Shown: positions 7,917-13,672 of the stretch, piece by piece
How the letters are laid out: every line of letters starts with the position of its first letter
Numbering within the stretch: position 1 is the first letter of the stretch
DNA from: Peptostreptococcaceae bacterium
GTDB lineage: Bacteria > Bacillota_A > Clostridia > Peptostreptococcales > Acidaminobacteraceae
Assembly (NCBI GenBank): GCA_013619035.1
Contig: JABXKX010000303.1
Span: 1-13,672, forward strand
Direction of reading: 5' to 3'
DNA: 13,672 nucleotides
The notes under the pieces: model-generated
The model's input: the letters and a program-made list of their open reading frames with translations, nothing else
Databases searched by the model: none
What the model was told of the DNA's origin: nothing
Made by a program: the position numbers and the translations under genes

Positions 7917-7948
7917 TAACACTGTCATTTGACAGTGTTATTTTTTTT
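7915..7948 (+). terminator. strong terminator-like hairpin joined to the next ribosome binding site
   Basis: AATAACACTGTCA (7915-7927) and TGACAGTGTTATT (7930-7942) are perfect 13-bp complements around TT, followed by T to 7948. The stem starts within the stop codon of the pentapeptide-repeat gene. The next base after the T run begins GGAGG (7949-7953), the ribosome binding site of the following gene. It may end the dnaD operon, allow partial read-through, or act as a 5' stabilising hairpin. Confidence 0.8.
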
Positions 7949-7957
7949 GGAGGACTT

Positions 7958-8905
7958 ATGAAAATTGTAGTATTAGACGGATATACACTTAATCCAGGCG
8001 ACCTCAGTTGGACTCTTCTGGAGACTTTAGGCACAGTCGCTTTGTATGATCGTACTGAAGAAAAGGATATTATTAAAAGAATTGGTGATGCAGAGATCGT
8101 CATTACCAATAAAACACCACTCTCGAAAGAAACCTTAGAGGCTTGTCATATAAAATACATTGGTGTTTTGGCAACAGGATACAATGTTGTTGATGTAGAT
8201 GCAGCAAAAGATAAAAAGATTGTTGTTACCAATGTACCTACTTACGGTACTGAAACAGTTGCACAGTATGTTTTTGCATTGTTATTAGAAATTTGTCATC
8301 ATATTGGGGCTCACAGTCAAGCTGTCCATGAAGGTCAGTGGACAAGAAGTCCAGATTTCTGTTTCTGGAATCATCCATTAATCGAATTAAAAGGAAAAAC
8401 ATTTGGCATTATAGGCGCTGGAAGAATTGGTTTAGAAACCGCAAAAATTGCTGAAGCATTTGGTATGAAAATATTAGCTTATACCAGAACGCCAGATATA
8501 TCTTTGGAGTCAGATACTTTTAAGTTTGTAAACCTTAATACTCTTTATAAAGAGTCTGATGTCATCAGTTTACACTGTCCGTTAACCGAATCAACAGAAG
8601 ATATGATCAACACATCTTCTATCAATAAGATGAAAGAGGGTGTCATTCTAATAAATACTTCTCGTGGACGACTGATTGTAGAAGCAGATTTGAAAGCAGC
8701 ATTACTTTCTAAGAAAGTGTATGCTGCTGGCATTGATGTTTTATCCTCTGAACCACCAACTGATAATATATTATTGTCTGTTGAAAACTGTATCATTACA
8801 CCTCATATTGCTTGGGCAACTCAAGCTGCAAGAGAACGACTCATGCATACAGCGGTTAATAATTTAAAAGCATTTCTTGAAGGTTCACCAATTAATCAAA
8901 TCTAA
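7958..8905 (+). CDS. D-2-hydroxyacid dehydrogenase (hydroxypyruvate/glycerate dehydrogenase-like)
   Basis: NAD(P)-dependent oxidoreductase that should interconvert a 2-keto acid and a D-2-hydroxy acid in the cytoplasm, 315 residues. The family marks are all present: nucleotide-binding Gly153-x-Gly155-x2-Gly158 (GIIGAGRIG), substrate/catalytic Arg236 (NTSRGRLI), Glu265 (DVLSSEPP) and His283 (ITPHIAWAT). The start MKIVVLDGYTLNPGDLSW and the overall form are closest, from memory, to proteins annotated as glycerate dehydrogenase (HprA). After the second Rossmann strand it reads AYTRT (174-178), lacking the Asp usual for NAD enzymes and offering Thr176/Arg177, which hints at NADPH use (inference). 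GGAGG precedes the ATG by 4 bases. Its substrate cannot be set from sequence, and its neighbours (replication and purine genes) give little help. Confidence 0.88.
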   Translation: MKIVVLDGYTLNPGDLSWTLLETLGTVALYDRTEEKDIIKRIGDAEIVITNKTPLSKETLEACHIKYIGVLATGYNVVDVDAAKDKKIVVTNVPTYGTETVAQYVFALLLEICHHIGAHSQAVHEGQWTRSPDFCFWNHPLIELKGKTFGIIGAGRIGLETAKIAEAFGMKILAYTRTPDISLESDTFKFVNLNTLYKESDVISLHCPLTESTEDMINTSSINKMKEGVILINTSRGRLIVEADLKAALLSKKVYAAGIDVLSSEPPTDNILLSVENCIITPHIAWATQAARERLMHTAVNNLKAFLEGSPINQI

Positions 8906-8934
8906 AAAAGCACAACCATTACGGTTGTGCTTTT
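8906..8934. terminator. bidirectional terminator between the dehydrogenase gene and purA
   Basis: AAAAGCACAACC (8906-8917), loop ATTAC, and GGTTGTGCTTTT (8923-8934) form a perfect 12-bp stem flanked by A and T runs. It works on both strands. It begins directly after the dehydrogenase stop and ends 2 bases before the purA stop, so both convergent genes share it. Confidence 0.9.
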
Positions 8935-8936
8935 GA

Positions 8937-10238
<1,302 letters not shown>

Positions 10239-10247
10239 TTAATAAGT

Positions 10248-10307
10248 TTATAATTTAATTTCAAATAAATGAAATTCTAAAAATCTTAAACAAAGAAAAA
10301 AACGCAT
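10248..10307 (-). CDS. possible 19-codon leader reading frame in the purA 5' leader
   Basis: ATG at 10307 opens a 19-codon frame (MRFFLCLRFLEFHLFEIKL) ending in TAA at 10248, 21 bases before the purA ATG. AAGGA precedes it by 6 bases on the minus strand, a proper ribosome binding site. The ATG lies inside the loop and arm of the hairpin at 10300-10314, so a ribosome starting here would open that hairpin. The composition is what AT-rich DNA gives by chance, and the peptide has no run of a control amino acid. It may not be a gene. Confidence 0.2.
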   Translation of the reverse strand: MRFFLCLRFLEFHLFEIKL

Positions 10308-10314
10308 TGCGTTT
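10296..10314 (-). terminator. terminator-like hairpin at the start of the purA leader
   Basis: On the minus strand AAACGC, loop AAT, GCGTTT (10314-10300) followed by four more T. Two G·U pairs can lengthen the 6-bp stem. It starts about 13 bases after the predicted purA start point (near 10327), so it cannot simply end an upstream gene without also facing purA transcripts. It could be a weak attenuator. The stem is short and moderate in strength. Confidence 0.45.
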
Positions 10315-10333
10315 CCTTATAAAACCCATAGAT

Positions 10334-10362
10334 ATCATAACAAAAGCTATTCCTGAAGTCAA
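10334..10362 (-). promoter_or_regulatory. purA promoter
   Basis: TTGACT (10362-10357), a 17-base spacer and TATGAT (10339-10334) on the minus strand: 5 of 6 matches in each box at ideal spacing. It predicts a start near 10327 and a leader of about 100 bases. It is the best sigma-A-type promoter in the window. Confidence 0.75.
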
Positions 10363-10430
10363 TGACGAACCTTCATTTTTCCGAATGTTTATTGAATATT
10401 TACATAAACATTCGTGTATTATCGAACATT
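10361..10430. promoter_or_regulatory. PurR-type operator region (PurBox-like motifs) upstream of purA
   Basis: Four CGAAY motifs lie from the -35 box upstream: CGAAC at 10366, CGAAT at 10382, CGAAT on the minus strand at 10414-10410, and CGAAC at 10423. The last, ATTATCGAACATT (10418-10430), matches the Bacillus PurBox AWWWCCGAACWWT (recalled consensus) at 12 of 13 positions. The second and third form a perfect inverted repeat, CGAATGTTTA (10382-10391) and TAAACATTCG (10405-10414). Their boxes are 17 bases apart, the spacing known for PurR operators. The position just upstream of -35 fits PurR repression of purA. No purR gene is in the window. Confidence 0.6.
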
Positions 10431-10450
10431 AATTGAATATCCTATGTTTA

Positions 10451-11020
10451 TTATTTACATTTTAGGCTTTCATAGTCCTTTTTGGTTAATTCCATAGAAA
10501 TATAATCTGTATACATTTCATCATCTAACATAAAGAAATCATCACAACATTTTATTAACAAATCATTGATCAACTGGTTTTCAAATACTTCTTCTTCTTC
10601 TTTATAGATTTTAAATCCAACCTTCAAATAAGAAACTTGAGCACGTTTATTAAATTTTGCGACTCTCAAATAAAGTCTCTCCATATGAAGTTCATCAAAA
10701 AATTCTTTGAAAATCTCTTTCATGCCTTCAGAGCCATACCCTTCGGATAAATGATTAGGATCAAAAACAATTCCCATCTCAGCTGTGCGAGTAGACCATT
10801 TGATATTTTTAATGGTTACAAATCCAACCATCACATGTTCTGAAGTTTCTACTTTATATATTTTTCTAGAAAATAGCTTTTTCTTTGATTTATACCACAT
10901 GTCAAAACCACGTTCCGTGGATAAATCGAAGTTGTAATGATAAAACCTAGGATCGTGATGTTTTCCCCAAGCCATCATTTTATGGACATCATCTCTAGTT
11001 AATTTAGATAATATGACCAT
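10451..11020 (-). CDS. GNAT-family N-acetyltransferase
   Basis: A 189-residue acyl-CoA-dependent acetyltransferase of the RimJ/Acetyltransf_3 type; substrate unknown. The acetyl-CoA motif A is seen as EMGIVFDPNHLSEGYGSEGM (81-100), with the pyrophosphate loop SEGYGSEG at 92-99. It is followed by RLYLRVAKFNKRAQVSYLKVGFK (115-137), the usual Asn and Tyr/Gly-Phe motif B. The C-terminal part (about 140-189) is acidic and then Lys-rich. Its ATG directly abuts the dnaB stop (TAAATG), and the purine-rich end of dnaB (GGAAAGAG) can serve as ribosome binding site, so it is coupled to dnaB. An acetyltransferase gene also lies between dnaC and purA in Bacillus (yycE/yycN region, recalled and uncertain), but orthology is not shown here. 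A role in protein or small-molecule acetylation cannot be chosen. Confidence 0.85.
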   Translation of the reverse strand: MVILSKLTRDDVHKMMAWGKHHDPRFYHYNFDLSTERGFDMWYKSKKKLFSRKIYKVETSEHVMVGFVTIKNIKWSTRTAEMGIVFDPNHLSEGYGSEGMKEIFKEFFDELHMERLYLRVAKFNKRAQVSYLKVGFKIYKEEEEVFENQLINDLLIKCCDDFFMLDDEMYTDYISMELTKKDYESLKCK

Positions 11021-12346
11021 TTACTGCTCTCTTTCCAAGTTTACGAATTTAACCAAATCACCTAACCAAGCCAATTCCACTGTACCTGTTTCACCGTTTC
11101 TTTGCTTAGCAATAATAATTTCACCAATCCCCTTCTTTTCAGAATCATTGAAATAATATTCATCTCTATATAAAAACATTACAATATCCGCATCCTGCTC
11201 AATTGCACCTGACTCTCTAAGATCGGATAAAATAGGTCTATGATCTGCTCTTAATTCAGGGGCACGCGATAACTGTGATAAGGCAATAACAGGGCAATCC
11301 ATTTCTCTTGCAAGACCTTTTAACCCTCTGGAAATTTCAGAGATTTCCTGTTGTCTATTATCACCTTTTCCACCACCAGACATCAGCTGTAAATAGTCAA
11401 TCATGATCATATCAAGACCTTGCTCCATTTTAAGACGTCTACATTTTGCACGCATTTCCATAACAGTTATACCCGGGGTATCATCAATATAAACTTTGGC
11501 TTGTGATAGGGGTGCACTTGCACTCGCAAGTTTAGCCCAATCCTCTGGTGTTAGATCACCATTTCTAATCTTACCAAGGCCAACACCAGCTTGGGTAGCA
11601 AGCATTCTTTGTACCAATTGTGCTTTCGCCATCTCCAGACTGAAAATAGCAACACTTGAACCTTCATTTTGTGTTGCAACATTTTGACATAAGTTAACAC
11701 TAAATGCCGTCTTACCCATAGAAGGTCTAGCAGCAACCAAAATAAGATCTGAACGTTGTAAGCCCGATGTTTTATGATCTAAATCTCTAAATCCAGTAGA
11801 CAATCCTGTAATTGATTCTTCGGATTCATAAGCCTTTTCTATTTGTTCATAAGTCTCAATCAAGATCTCTTTAATTGATGAAAATCCATCACGAGCTTTC
11901 TTTTGAGAAATATCAAAAATCGATTTTTCTGCGATTTCTAATACATCAACAGCCTTTTCAGTTGAATACCCTAAATCAAGGATCTCTGAAGATGCACTAA
12001 TTAAACGTCTAAGCATCGATTTTTCTTCAATAATCTTTGCATAGTACTTAGCATTACCAGTAATAATACCTGCGGTTGTTAAGTCGTTTAAATACTCAAT
12101 GCCACCAATATTATCAAGAGCTTCTCTAGAAGCCAATTCATCTGCTAGTGTTACCATATCAACCGGTTCATTCTTTTCATATAAAGTCATAATAGAATCA
12201 AATAATTCTTTATGAGCATTTCTATAAAAATCTTCTGCTTTTATAATCTCAACGATATCTAATATCGCTTCTTTGTCCAGTATCATTGCACCCAAAACTG
12301 ATTGCTCTGCTCGCATATCATGTGGTGGTGTTTTCATCATCTCCAT
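11021..12346 (-). CDS. dnaB: replicative DNA helicase DnaB
   Basis: Hexameric 5'-3' helicase of the replication fork (called DnaC in Bacillus), 441 residues, the normal length. The N-terminal DnaB domain (about 5-110) begins PPHDMRAEQSVLGAMI. After a linker, the RecA-like motor (about 180-441) has Walker A ARPSMGKT (206-213), the catalytic Glu238 (FSLEM), Walker B MIMIDYLQL with Asp317, Gln358 (ALSQLSR), and the Arg416 finger (KQRNGETG). LRESGAIEQDADIVMFLYRDEYY (376-398) is the classic family stretch. AAGGAG lies 6 bases before the ATG at 12346. The acetyltransferase gene follows with no gap. No intein or insertion is present. Its loader and DnaD partner are encoded at 5324-7332 on the other strand. 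Confidence 0.97.
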   Translation of the reverse strand: MEMMKTPPHDMRAEQSVLGAMILDKEAILDIVEIIKAEDFYRNAHKELFDSIMTLYEKNEPVDMVTLADELASREALDNIGGIEYLNDLTTAGIITGNAKYYAKIIEEKSMLRRLISASSEILDLGYSTEKAVDVLEIAEKSIFDISQKKARDGFSSIKEILIETYEQIEKAYESEESITGLSTGFRDLDHKTSGLQRSDLILVAARPSMGKTAFSVNLCQNVATQNEGSSVAIFSLEMAKAQLVQRMLATQAGVGLGKIRNGDLTPEDWAKLASASAPLSQAKVYIDDTPGITVMEMRAKCRRLKMEQGLDMIMIDYLQLMSGGGKGDNRQQEISEISRGLKGLAREMDCPVIALSQLSRAPELRADHRPILSDLRESGAIEQDADIVMFLYRDEYYFNDSEKKGIGEIIIAKQRNGETGTVELAWLGDLVKFVNLEREQ

Positions 12347-12372
12347 AATTTTCTCCTTCTATTAACAACTCT

Positions 12373-12401
12373 ATTATACCCGAAAAACCTCTGCTTTTCA
12401 G
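12373..12401 (-). promoter_or_regulatory. dnaB promoter overlapping a terminator
   Basis: A perfect TATAAT (12378-12373) lies 26 bases before the dnaB ATG. The hexamer 17 bases upstream is CTGAAA (12401-12396), 4 of 6 matches. It falls in the GAAA loop of the preceding terminator, so terminator and promoter occupy the same DNA. Confidence 0.5.
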
Positions 12402-12410
12402 CAGAGGTTT
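12383..12410 (-). terminator. intrinsic terminator after the transglutaminase-like gene
   Basis: On the minus strand AAACCTCTGCT (12410-12400), loop GAAA, AGCAGAGGTTT (12395-12385) give a perfect 11-bp stem with a GNRA-type tetraloop. It runs into five T, of which three pair in the stem. It starts 17 bases after the stop of the upstream gene. Confidence 0.85.
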
Positions 12411-12427
12411 CAAGATTACTTAAATAA

Positions 12428-13672
12428 TTATTGATAATAGTCTTTATGATATAGAGAATTCATCAATACTTTTTGACCAAAGTGTCCTACTCGCGTTATC
12501 TTTTTCTTTACAGCCGATTCGAACAGGATAAAGAATTCATTTAATCTCTCAAATTCATCCAATTCAAGAACTTTATTGCTATAAAGCGAAGTATCTATCA
12601 TCTGATTGATTTCATCAGGTACTTCTAAAGCCAGTGCCTCTGTAGAAACTCGAACAATGACATGTTTAGGAAGTTCTGTTGTGTTGACCTCTTCATCTAT
12701 TAATTTACACATTGACAACATATACAAAATTCTTTTCTTGATTTTTTCATCTGGCGTACCATCAGAAATATCTTTTTTAAGTCGACGGGCTTTTGTATAA
12801 ACAAAGATAATAACGAGTATTACCATAGATACATATAAAAGAATCAAAAGAATATCTTGAACTGGCATTGTTTTAGTCTCAGTTGAAGCAAAACCTCCCT
12901 CTTCTTCTTCTCTGAAAATGTTTCTATCAAACTCTCCCATGATACCATCACTCGACTCCAAAGCGTCATCAAATACATCATCGTTAACAATTTCATCTCC
13001 ATTTAGATATGCTGGTGTTGCTTCAAATCTGACCCAGCCTTGACCTTCAATGTAAGCTTCAACCCATGCATGTGCTCTGTTGGCTGATACTTCATAGTAA
13101 CCTTCATAATCTAAGATGCTGCTCGTTATAAAACCTTCTACATAACGCGTTGGTACACCAGCCATTCTGCCCATCACCGCTAGCGAAGTCGCAAAATATG
13201 TACAATAACCTTGTTTTTCTTCAAATAAGAAGTTTTCAACAAAATCTTTATCTGTATCTATCGCACGAGTATTCAAAGTGTAACGGTAATTATCTCTTAA
13301 ATGTCGCTCCAAGGTTTTCATAATTTCATAGGGATCATCAAGTTCTGTCGTTAACCTTGCAGTAAGGGCTCTTGTTTGAATTAGACCTAGAGAGGGAACC
13401 GTTAGATAATGATCTCTTAAATCATCTGGTAACGTATCATATAAATGTATAAACTCTGGTTTAATATAATTTACTGAGTATCGTTCAAGATTAATATTGG
13501 TTCGTGCTTTTCTGTAAACAATACTGTCTTCATTACCAAAAATCTTATCCTTCTTAAAACTACTGCTGTAATATTTATAAGGTGAGAATAGCGTTCTAGA
13601 AACAATTGTTTCAGGATAAACTACCAATTCCTCTAAATGATCATTGATGATGAGTTCATTAGAGTATACATT
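12428..13672 (-). CDS. transglutaminase-like membrane protein, N-terminus outside the window
   Basis: The frame is open to the right edge, so only the last 414 residues are seen (counted here from the edge). A transglutaminase-like (papain-fold) domain at about 100-225 carries the Cys157 (QGYCTYFATSLAVMGRMAGVPTRYVEGF region), His201 (RAHAWVEAYI) and acidic Glu217 (VRFEATPAY) of the catalytic triad. An acidic linker follows, then one membrane helix (about 272-292) and a charged cytoplasmic tail. This is the layout of the C-terminal half of the TgpA/YebA-type family, in which several membrane helices precede the catalytic domain; those would lie off the edge. The catalytic domain should be extracytoplasmic. 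In-frame TTG at 13627 is not a credible start, since coding continues upstream. In family members the acidic residue is often Asp; here it is Glu. Cellular role unknown. Confidence 0.88.
   Translation of the reverse strand, partial: NVYSNELIINDHLEELVVYPETIVSRTLFSPYKYYSSSFKKDKIFGNEDSIVYRKARTNINLERYSVNYIKPEFIHLYDTLPDDLRDHYLTVPSLGLIQTRALTARLTTELDDPYEIMKTLERHLRDNYRYTLNTRAIDTDKDFVENFLFEEKQGYCTYFATSLAVMGRMAGVPTRYVEGFITSSILDYEGYYEVSANRAHAWVEAYIEGQGWVRFEATPAYLNGDEIVNDDVFDDALESSDGIMGEFDRNIFREEEEGGFASTETKTMPVQDILLILLYVSMVILVIIFVYTKARRLKKDISDGTPDEKIKKRILYMLSMCKLIDEEVNTTELPKHVIVRVSTEALALEVPDEINQMIDTSLYSNKVLELDEFERLNEFFILFESAVKKKITRVGHFGQKVLMNSLYHKDYYQ

Noticed and set aside
7840..8109. 89-codon minus-strand frame across the hairpin and the start of the dehydrogenase gene
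   Set aside because: It reads through a perfect terminator-like hairpin and overlaps two clear genes; the composition is not protein-like.
8545..8796. 83-codon minus-strand frame inside the dehydrogenase gene
   Set aside because: Covers catalytic motifs of the real gene on the other strand; no supporting start signal.
10257..10276. Inverted repeat AATTTCA / TGAAATT in the purA leader
   Set aside because: Only 7 bp and almost all A/T, with no T run after it; too weak to call a functional hairpin.
11496..11736. Frames on both strands within dnaB
   Set aside because: They lie in the helicase motor domain, whose motifs are intact in the dnaB frame.
13627..13672. TTG at 13627 as the start of the transglutaminase-like protein
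   Set aside because: The frame continues without a stop to the window edge and the family has membrane helices before this part, so the gene is cut by the window.

Overview
The window is about 13.7 kb of AT-rich chromosomal DNA. It most likely comes from an anaerobic member of the Clostridia (Bacillota). The reasons are the low GC, the strong AGGAGG-type ribosome binding sites, a WalR/WalK pair, a DnaD-domain protein next to a DnaI/DnaC-type helicase loader, and a LysM-G5-M23 envelope peptidase. The order dnaB, acetyltransferase, purA, (other genes), walR, walK, all on one strand, resembles the dnaC-purA-walRK neighbourhood near the replication origin of Bacillus (recalled knowledge). I see no insertion sequence, phage module, CRISPR array, tRNA or rRNA, and no sign of an accessory island.

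Layout. Positions 1-5160 are on the minus strand. Read in transcription order they hold an M23 metallopeptidase with LysM and G5 domains, its terminator, walR, walK (TAATG overlap with walR), and a secreted acidic protein of unknown function that runs off the left edge. A textbook WalR box sits in front of that last gene. Positions 5324-8905 are a plus-strand block: DnaD-like primosomal protein, AAA+ helicase loader, a pentapeptide-repeat protein whose start overlaps the loader gene, a hairpin, and a D-2-hydroxyacid dehydrogenase. A bidirectional terminator separates this block from the convergent purA. Positions 8937-13672 are again on the minus strand. In transcription order they hold a transglutaminase-like membrane protein (its 5' end lies outside the window), a terminator, dnaB, a GNAT acetyltransferase directly abutting dnaB (TAAATG), a PurR-type regulatory region, and purA.

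How the genes work together. DnaB (replicative helicase), the DnaD-like protein and the DnaC/DnaI-like loader form a primosome set. WalR/WalK, the M23 peptidase and perhaps the WalR-box gene form a cell-wall growth set. PurA makes the AMP precursor and appears to be controlled by PurR sites.

The most interesting signals are regulatory: the WalR box placed 10 bp upstream of a TATAAT; the array of four CGAAY motifs ahead of a strong purA promoter; a terminator-like hairpin with an overlapping 19-codon reading frame at the very start of the purA leader; and two places where a terminator hairpin is fused to the start signals of the next gene. The pentapeptide-repeat protein is a near-perfect solenoid of about 30 uninterrupted repeats, coupled to the helicase loader. 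I found no clearly new multi-gene system.
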